Assembly: GCF_021134715.1 (NCBI RefSeq)
Contig: NC_060021.1
Location: 248,001 to 312,000 of the forward strand
Direction of reading: 5' to 3'
DNA length: 64,000 bases
DNA from: Daphnia pulex
Lineage: Eukaryota > Arthropoda > Branchiopoda > Diplostraca > Daphniidae
This document shows, in pieces, positions 24,002 through 38,197 of this stretch. A program made the translations under genes and the position numbers. The notes beneath the pieces were generated by a model. The model saw nothing but the letters and a program-made list of their open reading frames with translations, searched no databases and was not told where the DNA came from. Position 1 is the stretch's first letter, and each line of letters opens with the position of its first letter.

Positions 24002-27000
24002 AAATAGTTTAATTCTAAGCCTGAATGTTTCTTAAATTAGGTTAAATTGAGAAAGATAATATTTGATAGTTGTCACCTTCATACAAGCAACGCCCGATTA
24101 TTAGTATAGGCAAATTTTTTGGAATGATGATACCTGACTAAATTTGTATATTGTTCAGAATTTAGCCGGATAAGACGCTGTTTTTTTTTTCACTTTTAAA
24201 AAAGGAATTGTTTTGCATTTTTTCAGGTTCTTTTTTCTTTTCTTTTATTTTCGGGAGGAGGGAGGGGTTGTGAATCATCGGTGATGGCGTTTCTCAAATT
24301 CCAGTGGATATTTTGTAGTAGAAACCGGAGCAGACTGTCAATGTTTTTGTTGGCATGTAACGTCGAGTGCCAAACTACCCAACGGCACGTGACTTGGATG
24401 CCAAACCACCACACATATTTTCTTACTGTAAAACATGCGAGATCCTATCGTAGGGGCAGCAGCGGTAGAATGTGTTTAAAGTTTTTCGTAGAACAATTAT
24501 TGTGCATCCGGTTTTCCTTTTAACTTTTCATTGTAATGGACGGAAATTCTTCATTTAAACAATTCATTTGTGTTTTGTAAAAGTATTGGCCCAGATTATT
24601 TGCTTAGACGTGAGTTTTAAATTTATTCCCTATTGACTTCCCAGAGGGTCCCAAAGGGTCTTATATTGTAGCGGTCTTAAAGTAATTATCTGAGGGTTTA
24701 ATTTTAAACTAAGTGTAACTTGTTCACCAACTATTAAATAATCCCGACTCGTTCAGCGGATGTCGAGCACCGGTGAGAAAACTTGATCGTTTTTAAGCGG
24801 TTTGGATTTAGCGGGGATATTTTAAATATTTCTATCAAATTCTTTACAAGATGGCGCTAATAGAATAATAGAAACAAAAGGGTCGTCTGCTTACGTTTTG
24901 TTTCCAAGTTTCGAAAAAGAGACTCAAGTTCAAGATTACAAAAGAAAACGGGACGATCACATTTTGGGAAACGTGCACGTGGCTGCACACGAAATAACAC
25001 ATAAAATAAGAAAAATGTGGTCGTCGTGTCAACTCTGGTGTCGTGGCTCTTTAAATAGAATCGCTTCATACACACTCCATGCTGTTTAGCAGGTAAATAA
25101 AACTAAAAATACAAATAGAATGATAATGGAAGCTTAAATAGATGAGGTAAACCTGTTTAACGGTTAAACCCAAAATTGTGAAATGTTAGCTCCTGACTAG
25201 CACTTATCATGAAAGGCCCCCTGTCGATGCATGGCAGTTTGTTTGCACCGTATAACCTTTTTCTTTGTGCAGATTTGAGGCCTGAGTCAGTCATCATAAT
25301 AACAACATGATATGCAACTTTTGCTGGTGCTGCTATTGTCCTGTCAATCAGCAACAATCTCAGTCTCATCGCTTGGGTATATGATTTTCGTTATTTATTC
25401 CTGTGACCTGCTAGATAATTGAATAATGCATGACTTGCATAAAAGCAGTGCATTACATTAAAACCTTAAATTCTCCTATTTATTAGGGTTTTTCCCACTG
25501 TCTCATTTTAAATTTTTCCTTCCTTGTTGAGTTGTTGTTACTGTAAATATTTTTCGTTAACCAATTTTTATTTTTTACTTATCAGACAAACATCATCCCT
25601 GTTGATTGGAGATTCTACCCATGGCCGAGCTACGTATCTCTTCCTTCCTTCCCCTTTCTTTAAATGTCCTCGTGTACACTTCATGTGAGTGTGGGTGTAT
25701 TCACGAGGACCCCCTTTTCTCTCTATCCCGACTGGTGGATTCAACTTTTCAGCGGATGGATGGAGCACTTGTGGAAGGATGCCTGGCTGCATTTCCCAGA
25801 CATCAAGGTAGGAAACATTTATCTCTTTTTCCCTACTACTCCGACTATTGGGTAGCGTTGATTATAAATAGTTGGTATGATTATTCCTGAGCTAGGCCGT
25901 TATTGACTGGAACTGTTTTCTCTTGCCGTTTTCGTTGACTCGGTCAGGGTTCATTAGTTAGCTCATAATATGTAGAACGACTGCAGATCAGGCTTATTTT
26001 GTTTTGTTTTGTATCGCACAACTCTGTGAAGAAAACAATTTTCAAAATATTTGAACTTGGACCCAAAAGAGACCTGCCCCCACACCTGCAGCTGCCCCCT
26101 CTTATTTGCAGTTATATTGCACATATTTGAAATGGTCAAGGATATTTATGTCTATTTTTCTGTGTCATGATCTGCCATTCTATACTCATATTATTTTCTG
26201 TTCTGTTTTCAAATTTCCACTTGGCACTCGCTTCCGTGTGTCACGCGCGTTACCCTTGTGTTCTTGTGCAGACACGCAAAGGTGCATTATCAACCTTATG
26301 CCAAATTGAATGCGTAAACCACCATAACTTTCATTTAGGTAAAATTGAAAATGCTAAATTCTCATTTTTACTTCAATTAATTTTTATTTTGGCTTTTTTG
26401 TCATTTGAAACGTTCAAAATAAGCCAATTCAACAATAGTTTATTTGAAGCGAGTTTCATTGGACATGACTAATTAGCTTCAATCCTAAAGCTTTATAATC
26501 AAATGAATTTACGGTCTTAGACTACTTGGAACTCAACATTGTGTAAATGGGGAAATCGGGCATTAAAACTTGGGATTTTGACTTCGACTATCAATATCCA
26601 GGGCTTTAAAATCTAGTTTCTGCCACGCCTATTTCTAGTTTTGTCAGCTTGACTAGAAATCTGGTCAACCAAATTGCGCCAACACGTTATAGTTAGGTCT
26701 AAAAAAAGAGTCCACATGTTTCAGCTACAAATTCGAGAGCCTTTTGAATTTATTTTTTTCGGTCATAATAAAATCTAGAGCTTGGGAAATTGAATTGATC
26801 TTTTCATTCAAAAAATGATCTCCTTATTTAGACATTTTTTGAAGGACTAAATGGCCTTGACGAAAAGTGTGCGCAATTTCCATATATCAAACGGTGAAAT
26901 ATTTCATTTCCTTTCCATCAAACTGAATTATCTATGCATGGCTTGAATGTTCTGCGTGCGTGTCTCCGATTTCTTGTCTCGATGTACAACAACCATTGTA

Positions 27001-30000
27001 CATATAAGATCACAGCATGTTTGTGTGTGTGACCATCACGGGCGAGTTAGGTGGACTAATGCAATTAAAACGACTGGAAAGAGAACATTGCGCGCGTGCA
27101 TGTGTGTGACGGTGGTGAAGGTTAGTCTCTCATGCAATGGACATTTTTTTATTCACGATGAGTCTCGTGTTGTAGGTATCCTTTTTTAGTTTGATTCGTC
27201 ACTCATCAAAATAGATAGTATCACATCTAGAACTTTGATGAAAAACCCGTTTGCGGGCGTATTCGAAAATTTCGAACCAACTTTTTATGTGCATCTAATA
27301 AATCGGTTGTGGACAAAATAATAATAAAACAATTTTTTTAAAAAAAGGGCGACGAATAAATCTTTGAGCGTGAATTTCGCAGCGTTATTTTCTTTGAAAA
27401 TAAAAAATAAAAAAAGGCTGGAATGGATATCACCTGCGTAGGAGTGACTAAAATGGTTTTTAGGCCAACCGTTTTGAACCAGCCTGAGTTTAAATGTCTT
27501 TTTTTTTTGTTTTTCTTTTTTTCCCGAGAACTTATATATCCCGAACTGCGTCTGACTATCATTACCAAGCATCTGGCCTGCATTCTGTCAAGCCCCAAAG
27601 CAGTGGAGATCTATTTCGGTCGACACGGTAACGAAAATTTCCCTAATTAGTACAGTTTCTCTTAAGGTTCCCCACCTCTCTCTCTCTCTGCTGTATGTTT
27701 ACTCCCGTTAAATGAGTCACCTCTCACATCTCCAAGGTATCCGCGCGCGCTAATACCAACATTTCACCCGACGACCCTCACATTTTTGTCTCATTACTTT
27801 TGCAAAAATTTGTCTATAGTAAATATGGGATCCAGACTAAACAGGCGAAAGGATATCAATAGACATGTGAAGTTCATTTGACGTCACTTTGAGCATCTTA
27901 GTTTATAATACGGTTGATTTGTTTCATTTCCTTGTGGTGAACGTCTCAATTTACACCCTCTCCTTTTTTTTTAAACGGGAGTAATTGGCCTTGTTTGGAC
28001 GACTATACTTTGGTGCAAGCGAAATTTTTGCGGCAGCCCTTGGTGATTTTAATATATTTCCGTTCTTTTTCCCCCAGCCAAATTTCAAATGACCATCATT
28101 GTATAGCGCCTATTAGAATCCTTCCGCTGGTGTTGGCCGAAATTTTTTGGTGTGTGAAAATGACTCAACCGTTACATTAATTAACGCTTGATTTCATTTT
28201 CAATTTTTTTTTAAACTCGTTTGAAATTCAAAAATCTTTCATCATCAACTTTCATTATACCGAAAAGGAAGTGGACAACAAATTTCCTACGCCCATTCCC
28301 GTTGTCGCATTAAAGATTTGACCGATTGTTGATAGGCCTACTTACATGGTAGTAAACACGGCACGCAACTTATCCATTCAAAATGCAAACGCGATTTAAA
28401 AAACAAATTTGATTAAAGTGATTTGTAATTAATTTTGAAACTCCTTTCCAAACAAAGTTCAAAAATTTATTCCCGTTAAAGTAATTGATGCGGCTGTGCG
28501 ATGTTATTAAATATTATTCGTATTTTGACAATAAAGAAAGTCCAGGAAATGTAGCGACAAATGATCCGATCGATTAATTCCCCGTAAATAAATTAGCGAA
28601 ACAAAATCTCGACGTAGTATATATTTGCTTTGGCCTCGACTGACTCGTCCAATTGAGTTTCATCATAATAATCTGATTTCAACATCTCTCGCCGATCGGC
28701 CACTTGAGCGGCTTGGCGGTCAAGCCGGTCATCGTAAATCCTTTCACCAGAGCAGTCTCGACCCAAGAAATCGTATATAACCCAATAGTTATTGCAAAGC
28801 TGATGAGGAGAAGGAATAAATATACAGGAACCAAAAACGCACAGCAGCAGCGAAGGGGAAAGAGTTGACCCACTTCCATTTCTTTTCAGCGCCACCTTCA
28901 ACACACTATATATCCAAACAGGAAAATGAAAACAGAGCCCAAAATGATATACTAAAAACGAATATAAAACTATCAAACACATTTGACGTTGAAGACGCGC
29001 CAATTTCAAAAAAAAGGTTCGAGCCTATAAAATGGCCAAGTCTAATTGAATCATACACAAATTTGATTTTCCTTATTACTAGTGGTAAATACAGCAGTTT
29101 CGCCTTGTTTTTCCTTGAAGCTGCTTCCCAATTTTGCATGTGGCCTCGGAACCACCTCGGGGTAGTACAGTATATAACGTTGTTTGAAGAAAATAAAAAA
29201 AAAGCCAGGCTCTCCTTTATATATATGGCCTCATTTTCTTATTTCTTGAAAAAGTCTGAAAAATCAACTGAATTCGCACGTGGTAGTCATAACGTGCTGC
29301 GGACGCGATCGTGATGTATGCGGTACTTTTTGGGCAGAAACACATACCAGCAGCAGCAGCAGCAGCACGGGCTGTCTGACATTGACCCACTTGCTGTTTT
29401 ATAACCAACAGTTTGCAACTTGTCCCAACACATTCCTTCCTGCCACTTCATTATTCGCTCTCTCGCTATAGCTATAGCTATAGCTGCCTGTATTATGTTT
29501 CGCAACCTTAGTGTTGTTACTATCTCTCTCTCGTTTGATTAAACGATTTCCTTGAAAAGATTCGGACGTGTAGCGCGCTAGCATAGCCTCCGGTCTTGTT
29601 TCGCTTATTTGCCAATAGAAATTCTTGGCCTTTTCCGCATTAGAATCAAGCGCGTCATTTGATTTGATTTTTTGTTTTCTTGATTCAAAAAATCTGATGC
29701 AAGTTGCAAGAGTGACCTATTAAAAAAGTCCCTGCTGCTGCATGTGGTCTGTTGTTTCTTCGCGGGAAACTCAAAGTTGTACAGCTCGGGTCCCGCCAAA
29801 TCATTTGAATAACAAGACTCTGGGCTTTTGAAAATAACAGCAGAGCCCCGGCTGATCACAAAATGATTCTGCAAGAAAATAAAATAAAAATCTCGAGTCA
29901 CTCATGAGCCAAGCACATCACAAACACTCCTTCAGACTTGTCTTGTGAAAGCTGCACACACACACGCCATTCACCATACAGCGCCCATTTCTTATTTTAT

Positions 30001-33000
30001 CATTTTATCATTTCAACATTTGAAAAAAGTATAAAAATCACTCGTGGTTTATTTTTAAGTGCCAAAGAAGATTTAGATGTGATTCATTCAAATCTAATGT
30101 AATTAGAATGGGCGGCTGCTGCGCATCTACTCCCAATCAGCGAAAGAAAAGAAAAAAAGTTGCACGAATGTGTTTTGTGTGGACACAGTCGACCGACGAG
30201 GAAGGCAGGCGCAAACCGTGTGGGCATCTCTCGGCATTGACCTACTAATTGAACCGCTCCTCTTTGCTCTTGCCGATTCTTCACGAGATATGCGCGAATT
30301 TTTTTTATCTTTTTTATCTTTTTCTTTTGTTGGTTGATGTCACGTCACGACATTTTCTTGACGTCAAGAAAACTCACGACTTTGTTTCATCATTTTGATT
30401 CCACCGGATGTCCATCGCAAATTTCTGTCGGATCAATTATTATAAAAAGGAAAAAGTTGAGGAATGGATGGATGACGTAATTGATAGGGACAATTAAATG
30501 ATTGGCGATTTCTGTTTACAGGTAGTAGTAGCCGAATAAGGAAGAGTTGATTTTGTCTGATTTAAAGGTTGTCAAGTGGTTCCTGTTGACCTCAATATAC
30601 TGTACTAGTGAGATGAAGGAATTAAATGTTGGTTGTGGCGCGCGCCAAAAAAGGGCCCCGCAGATGCCGACGATGTCCTGACTAATCGACGCCAAATGGG
30701 CCGATCCTTACACATTGATTCAAGGCCTCCTTCTCCGAGACGAGAGTTCACCTTGGGAAGTAGAGGTCGCAGCTTTTGGGAGTTTACCACCAGCAGCAGA
30801 ATCAGCCAAAACAATAGAGTCTCACACGCTTTTCATCGCCCCAGCAGCACACAGCGTATAACCTTGCTCATGATGGAACCTCAATGGGTCCGGCGTCGTC
30901 ACGTTTAGTGGCCAACAACTTTTTATTTTAAAGACATTCGAAATTTGCGCTCATCGAATTTGCCAAATGTCAAACATAATTATAATTTAACCTTTTTACA
31001 TCATTGGGAATTAGAATATAGAAGCGGACGCTACAAGTTCCTAGCGCACCTTAGGTGGTCTCCCGTTTCGGGTATAGAAGACCAAATGGGTGTAATGCCT
31101 GTCTCAATAAAATATGCTATTTCAGTCATGTATATATATCCAAAAGAATCATGTTTCTTTTTTATTTTTATGGCTGGATATAATATGTGTTCAGTCAAAA
31201 GAAAAATCTGATATATATTTTTGTTTCAATCTGTTTCTTCTTTCGTGGGCAGCACTTATTTTGTATCACTTGGGGCTTTCCTATATATGGTCGGCTACCG
31301 GAAGTTGTTCTGGTCGACTCTGAGCTCTGCTGGGCTAGCCAAAAAAAGTGAGGTGGGTCGCACACACACTCAAGTCCCAGTCAATGAAAATGTTCTCCGC
31401 TGTGGCTCAAGTCACTACCAAGGTCGGATACTATTCCCCCTCCAAGCCCACAGCCAAAAGAAAATCAGAAAGAATAAGACATGGGAGAGAGGATGACATG
31501 AGTCAGCAGCAGTTGTATAGAACATACAAGAGGTTTATCCTATAGACTCGAAAAACTTGTAAGACACGGATGAGGCTGCCTAATTTAACCAACTAACATG
31601 CTTTAATATTTTATAAAAATATCCAAGTCTATTTTGCACAGTGAAAGGTTGATGGCACCTCAGATAAGACAGCAGCATTTGGTTTTTATGAATTGTTTAT
31701 CGTCGTCGCAAGGCAAACAAGAAACTCTTTTCGGGGTGGTATAAGAATTGGAACCAAGGCTGAAAGTATTGGCGGAATCACAGATCTAAAGGTTAAGGTA
31801 AAAAGGTGCACACCAAGAAGAAGAAGAAGAAGGTCGTTATTTATTTATAATATGCGGATGGGTTGTCTATACCAAAATGACAGTCGGTCATGGTCTCTGA
31901 TGCCTCCCTTGTCAACTCACCGATAATAACACTGAGCTGATACTTACATCATTTAAATTTTTAAATTTTCCCGCGCGTTTGGACAAATTCAAAAAAATGT
32001 TTATCAGGATTTTATCTGGTGGAATATCTAATAGACTGTAGAGATATGAAAAAGGGTGTAGTAAGAGCGGCACTTAGTGTGGGGCATCCATCATGTCGTA
32101 GAAAAGTTTTGATTTGTGTTTCCCCTGTTCATCCCGACGTGGTGGTGTCGTGATGCGTAACACCTGCACCTGCATTAGTATGCCGGTATCGGCTGCACCC
32201 AGCCCCAGCTGCTGCTTAGAATTTCAATGAAAAATGTATAAAGCCCATTAGGAGTGTTTTTTCATCTCTCTTTCTTAACTAGAACCTTTAGAAAGTTGGT
32301 TTTCTTTTGTGTGTGGGGATGTACGTACGTATACGACGCGTGGGCAGTTTCCTAGGTGCTGCCTTGTTAACTCACCCATAAGCCGGCCGCACATCTATAA
32401 GCCCAGGCACAACAAAAGGCCATGCAATTATAATAATACAAACCAGAGAGATGAATGTCCAACAATTTCTCGTTTGTGACAAATTTTTCGTGTCTGTTTG
32501 AACTGCGCGTTTTTTATCATGTAGAAAGTTTGGCTTGGATTGAGGCCAAAAATCTTCACTTCTTCTTGGGTTTCATGTACACATTTTTTTGTATTTTATT
32601 TTCAGTCCTTCCGGAGGCCACACGACGCTTTTTTTGTTTATTTTCTTCTTCTTCTTTTTGCGTAAATACCCGACTAAATCCCAGGCGCCAAGCTGTCTAG
32701 CAACAGCAGTCTCAGCAGCAGCAACAGCCGTTTGGGGGGATTTTTATAAAAATCTCTTTTTTAAGAGAGTCCCGCACTAATTTTCCAACCTCGGAATTGA
32801 TGTGCGTCTACTGTCGGTCGCACCCAGAAATGACAATGAATGTGTTACGGATGTGACGCAATGAAACCAAATGATGAAATCTAGCTCAGCTCTAGTGATA
32901 TTGAGAAGTGTGGTGCTAGTGTCAGCAGAGTCTGATGATCAAATAGGAGAGTCGATTACCTTTTTTAGTTGCCACCATCAGATAAGCCGAAAAAACTCAA

Positions 33001-34005
33001 TTGTTGTTCTGGTTGGATATTTTTTTTTGAAAAACTCCGCCTTCAGCAGCGCACCTTAATAATATTCCAGTTCCTACTTTCATTTGTTGAGTATATCTGT
33101 GTGTGATTTAATTATCACTGTAAACAAAGGCTTGATTAAACAAGCCCATGTGCTGGTATTTAAAACAAAAACAAAAACCCGAAGAAAGAAACAAAAAGGG
33201 CCTTACAAAGACAGATAGGGTAAGTGGAATGGAAAATGATAGATGTTCTCTTAATAATAACAACACCGGGAGGGAAATGACGAAGAAACATAGTGGCCAA
33301 GCCTTGGTAGTTTACGTCATTATTTTTTCTCAGCAGAGTCGTGGTTGGTTGGATCATTCAACGGGTTTTTATGAATAAAAAACCCAACGAAAGAAAAATG
33401 GGCGCCACCACACACACACAACTCTTCAATATGCATAAAGTATACATATATACAAAGGCCTACCCCTTTTTTTTTGTCCAGCGTCAATTATATAATAATA
33501 CAAGCGAATTAGCCCAAAATCCCGTGACAAATCTCATCATTTTCATTTTTCTGTTGTGCCATTGACAAGAAAAAACGGAAAGGCCAAAAAAAGAGAAAAA
33601 CGAATTTTGTTGGTCAAGCCCCTTCAATTGAACTCGCCTTTGGCACGGAAATGAAGGATATGTGTGTGTGTGTGAAAATAGCGTGACTAGGTATCCTACA
33701 CACACGCCCGGCCTGCCCTGGTGGCTGTGTCCCTTACACAACGTGAACAGCCAGCTAGCTAGCGAGCAAGTCTCAGCTCTTTTAATGGGTTGTGTGGCCA
33801 CTATCCGAGCTCAGTCGCTAGCCAGACGGCTTGCAAGTCACTGATACTTTCTCCTTCTCTCACACACATTTGTCGATCCGTGCCAGCCTGTTAGGGTTCC
33901 CCTCAACTGCGGCCGCGCCAATTTCTCTATTTCTCTCTGCACATTCTCAACTCTCTCACCCGTTTAGAACCTTTACTTCTTCGTCTACTACTTGTATTAG
34001 TCACG
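24002..34005. other. Long non-coding interval with simple repeats
   Basis: About 10 kb without a convincing coding exon. It contains the diverged repeat at 24650-25890, a (CAG)n run at 29348-29367, a (CTATAG)n run at 29466-29484, short CT and GT runs near 27677 and 33661, and many T/A homopolymers. It may include distant promoter, first exons or introns of the spondin gene on the same strand. One frame on the minus strand near 28600-28820 has acidic, protein-like text but no family resemblance. Confidence 0.5.
24650..25890 (+). repeat. Diverged copy of a 1.3-kb repeat with exon-like blocks
   Basis: Shares ordered blocks with 50870-52290 and 61970-63390: CGGTCTTAAAGTAAT, CAGTGTAACTTGTT-like text, GTCGTGGCTCTTTA, CACTCCATGCT, TGCATGGCAGTTTG, TTTTTCTTTGTGCAG, CATCCCTGTTGATTGGAG and GCCGAGCTACGTATCTC. 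The best-preserved blocks are bounded by splice-like signals (donor at 25093, acceptor before 25273, donor near 25376, acceptor near 25585, donor at 25808). This suggests a spliced, perhaps non-coding, transcript family. No frame is open and conserved across all three copies. Confidence 0.65.
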
Positions 34006-37000
34006 ATGTGGTATGTTGTCAGAACAACGAGCCATGTGCTTCCATTCTTGGTGATTTTGCTGATCGTCAGCCTGGCCACGGCCAAGCCGCGCTCCACCAA
34101 ACGATCGCCGCCCAGCTCATTCGTCTCCACCGCAGCAGCAGCAGCAGCAGCCACGGCCAAAGAGAGGAGCCCTTTCCTCTGCGATCCCGACAAGTTGATG
34201 GTCTACAAAGTGACGCTGGCAACCCACTGGTCGCGAACGTTGTTCCCAAAACAATATCCGGAATGGCGACCTCCCGCTCAATGGTCCAAAGTCATCGGTA
34301 AGCGCTGCACACAGCCATTCCTTTCGCTATTTCTTTATGAATGTCAAGTTCGTTTCGGCCTTGAACTAGTTGCAAACCCGAAGAAAATATTGCACACACG
34401 CAAACAATTTCGCCATGTACATATATGTGCGAGTCATCAACCGCTTTCTCATTCAGCAGTTTGGCCCTTTTTTTCATTTTTGAAATATTTGCATTGGCCT
34501 TTTTGGCGCGCGTGTGTGTTATACGAGCATACGTCATCTTCTTTTTTTTATTAACCAAATTAGAATATTTGTCGAGTACTACTCTTTATTATTGAATAGC
34601 TGAGCTGCAATATTATATACAAGGTCGATTTCATTCAAGGACACCTTCCATGTATCATGTACAACATATATACGTTTTAGATCTGGTAAACTAATCAAAA
34701 GAGGTTAGGCACTAGAGATCTAATGAGGTCGACTCGTCGCTTATGCCGCTCCTTAAAACATTTCAAAGCTTCCTAGAGCTCTGAAAAATTAAAAGAGTCT
34801 ATATGCTGAGAGCTTTAAATTATAAGTTGTTGGGGTTGTTGTTTCTATTTCAACAGACAAATAGTTGATGTACACACCTTGATGTGTAGCTGTGCTGTGG
34901 GGGATATACCAATTTAGAGTCACAGATGTTTGCCTAGTTTAGATTTATGGTTGGGCCGGTTGCACACGAGTGCCTTGAATAACTTGCTGGGTTGTGGTTG
35001 GGTTTTTTGATGGATGATATTCTTTGAAATTGTTTTTTTTTCGTTTCCCCCTCCCCCCAAAAGTTCTTTCACACTGTAATTCATTCTTTTTTCTTAATTT
35101 GATATTCATCAAATAACAGCCCCAATTTTGTTTCTTTCGTTTTTCTATTTGGAATTTAAATTAAAACGAGCCTTCAATTAATTGATGAAATTAAATACCG
35201 AAATTGCCACACAACAGGTCGGTCTCACGACTCTAGCTACACCCTGTTCCGAATCAGTCAGGCGTCCACCGAAGGATTCAAGGAGTTTACCGAGACGGGC
35301 AGAAGCGACACTTTGGACGCGCAGTCGCAAGGAGAGGGCGGCATCTTTGACGAGTTCAACGCCCCGCCCGTCACGGCCGGCGAAGGCAAAACTGAAGCCG
35401 AATTCTTTGTCGATAGCAATCATTCGAGGGTAAATTCAATTTCATATTTTTATTTGTTCGCCCTCGTTACGACTTTTGAATTTTTTAAATTTAATTTTTA
35501 GGTGTCGCTGGCATCAAGAATTGTTCCTTCGCCGGATTGGTTCGTCGGACTGGACAGTTTCAATCTGTGCATCGATGGACAATGGGTTGACAGTGTTGCG
35601 ATCAAGGTACGGATTTTAATCAATTTAAATTGAATGCCAAGTTTGGTTAAAACTTTTTTATTATTATTATTTTTAAGGTTGGACCAATGGATGGTGGAAC
35701 TGACAACGGATTCACTTTCACCTCTCCCAATTGGCCGTCGGATCCGACGGAAAAAATTTTCCGCATCACGTCCAACATGCCAAACCATCCGGCCAATTCC
35801 TTTTACTATCCAGATCTCAATGATCTGCCTCCTATTGCCACATTTTTCTTTGTCAAGGTAATCAAAACCTTCATTTTTATTTTTATTTTAAAAAGAAAAA
35901 AGTAAAAGGATTTGCATTAGCCTTAATTGTGCTGTGCTAGGAAAACGGCAAGTGTGTTGCGTGTGAGACCCTCACCTCATTCCGAGGTCGGGATTCCGGA
36001 AATTCAACTCGGGGGTTTTCTTAGCCACTCATGTTTGATATCAGCACTTGGTAGAGCTCATACTGAATGCTGGGAAATGGGACTGGGTTTCCTGGCTTTT
36101 GATTTATGTTTACGCAAAATGGGCCCGCTGTAGATTATTGAATGGACACTTTGACTCTACTGAACCATTTATTTATTTTTCATCGACTTATAACTATAAA
36201 ATATGCTGAAGTAATCCAAGTTGATGCCGACGATTCAGTAGCATCAATTTACAGGACGCGCTAATTATTTTGGGTTGACCCTAATTACTTGCGGAAGTGA
36301 TGCGCATAGCACTGTTAAAAATGCTGACGAATTTGTGAGTTATTAACAACGAGTTATTTGTGCAAAGGCTTGGCCTCCCACCAAAACATTTTGTTTGCTG
36401 ACAACTAAAAATGAGCCCTAGAAACATTTCAGCAATTTAAGTTGAAGCCATCACAATTAAAATAAATTTGTTAGCATACAATTGCAATGTCTACAATAAT
36501 CTAATCCTATTTGTTTTGTTTTTTAAATTAGGTGAAGGAGTACGCTCTGGCTGAAATCTTTGACGCCGTGACTCTGGCGCCCACCAGTGATACGCCAACG
36601 CCGCAGCTGGAAGATGTTCTTCTCACACAGCAGGGAGTTGACACATCGTCAACTTCCAGCACCACCACCTCAACGACAGTTCCTTCTGAGAGATACGTCG
36701 AGCAAGCCGACCGTGAAGAAAGTGAAGACGTGGACGAACAAAACAACGAAACCCTGCGGAAAAAGAGCAACAAGAAATCGTCGTCTGGCGCCAAATCCAA
36801 AAGCGAATCGACCAAAAAATCGTCGCTACTCAAATCTCTCGTCACCGACTACAGTCGCGACGAAAGAGCAAAGAAAAATAGACGAGGGCGCAAGTGGTCG
36901 AATTTGAGTAAGTCACGCCCTAAAAATAGAAAAAGCATCTCCAATTAATAAAGATATTACCCTGTAGAATCATCTGATTTTTCTGGTTTTTGATTATTTC

Positions 37001-37414
37001 AATTTTTGGCTTTTTGATTTCAACAATTGTATTCATCAGCTTTTAAAAAGATAATTTGGGCATTTTCAAAATTACACTTGAATTTGGTTTCGTGCATTCA
37101 ATTATTTTCACTTGTCCAGTCAGAATCCCGATTGTTATTCATTTTAAATCTCTTTTTTTTTTAAATGCATGCAAGTTTTATAAAAATGATTACTTTTTTC
37201 TACCCCCAAATAAGCAGGTGGGCCACGCCATTGCATCGTCAGCGAATGGGGAGCTTGGTCTGCCTGTTCCAAGAGCTGTGGCATCGGTGAATCTACACGT
37301 GTTCGAAGAGTCTTAACTCACGCCCGTCGAGGTGGAAACCCGTGCCCACCTTTAGAGGAAAACAAATGGTGCGGGTCCTCTCGCGATTGTTCACACGCTT
37401 ATTTCGACTGGTAG
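34006..37414 (+). CDS. Spondin-2/mindin-like secreted matrix protein
   Basis: Six exons, 34006-34297, 35218-35429, 35502-35606, 35678-35857, 36532-36907 and 37218-37414, join in frame to 453 aa. A signal peptide (hydrophobic LPFLVILLIVSLATA) is followed by a Ser/Ala-rich stretch. A spondin-N domain follows, with the typical YKVTLATHWSRTLFPKQYP start, PSPDWFVGLDSFNLC, and DGGTDNGFTFTSPNWP. A Ser/Thr- and Lys-rich linker leads to one C-terminal thrombospondin type-1 repeat with WGAWSACSKSCGIG and paired cysteines. This order (signal, spondin domain, single TSP1) is that of spondin-2/M-spondin, an extracellular matrix and cell-adhesion protein. The linker of about 125 residues is long for the family. 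The first intron is about 0.9 kb. Confidence 0.9.
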
Positions 37415-37750
37415 TGCAGCTGGCGGCTCTTTAATTTTATTTTTTATTCAAAAACTGAATGTTAATGAACAAAAACGTAAGTCCCGAGAATTTATGCAAA
37501 TTCCCTTTTTCTCCATTAACCAAAAAAGAAGAAATGGGAGCTAGAGTAAATGTCTTCATGGACATGATTGGATGTGAGTTTATTTAAGGAAAATGGACGT
37601 GTACGATAACTAAAAAAAAAATCTAATCTTTTTTTTTTATAATGAATAACCCCATGCTGCTTGTGTTGTATTTATGAGACTCGTTTAAATTAGCAAAGTA
37701 ATCGCGTTCAACGAACTCATCTTACATTTTTTTTAAATTTCCTACGGCCA

Positions 37751-38197
37751 TCAACTGCTACCCCCGTTCAAAAAAAGACAAACAAATTTTTGTGAATAGT
37801 CGTTACCTTCATTGATAGTGCACGTCCCCATCATTTCGAAGTAGTTGTTATTACAAAATTGAATTGACTTGAGCCAATTGTTGTTCGAAAAATATGGCGA
37901 AAAATAGGCGGATGAGAAAGAGCCAAGTCGATGAGCTATCCACACGCTTTTGATGCTGTTTTTATCGCAATTGAAAATGTTTTTCGAAATCACAAAATCG
38001 ACAAAAATATAAATGACTGCAATTACATCCGAGGGTTTCCAATGTAATGCGGACGTGGCCATTTCACTGCCATAATATTTGATCAAACGAATATTTGTGT
38101 CCTTTTCGAGTTCTACGTTGTTCGTCGTAAAATTGCACACTGTATGACTAACCAGAAACGTCCATAAATATATACTTGTACCAAATTGACTTTTCAT
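37751..38197 (-). CDS. Possible small secreted protein, single exon
   Basis: A 148-codon frame with a real ATG and a hydrophobic N-terminus (SIYLWTFLVSHTVC) that could be a signal peptide. Cysteines occur in the remainder (NIFNCDK, QFCNNNY, GTCTINE), and there are hydrophobic segments. I recognise no family. The frame is unusually long for AT-rich non-coding DNA, but there is no further support. Confidence 0.35.
   Translation of the reverse strand: MKSQFGTSIYLWTFLVSHTVCNFTTNNVELEKDTNIRLIKYYGSEMATSALHWKPSDVIAVIYIFVDFVISKNIFNCDKNSIKSVWIAHRLGSFSSAYFSPYFSNNNWLKSIQFCNNNYFEMMGTCTINEGNDYSQKFVCLFLNGGSS

Noticed and set aside
28593-29009. Minus-strand frame with acidic protein-like text near 28600-28820
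   Set aside because: No family resemblance, no confident start or splice partner, and the left part of the frame looks like translated AT-rich spacer.
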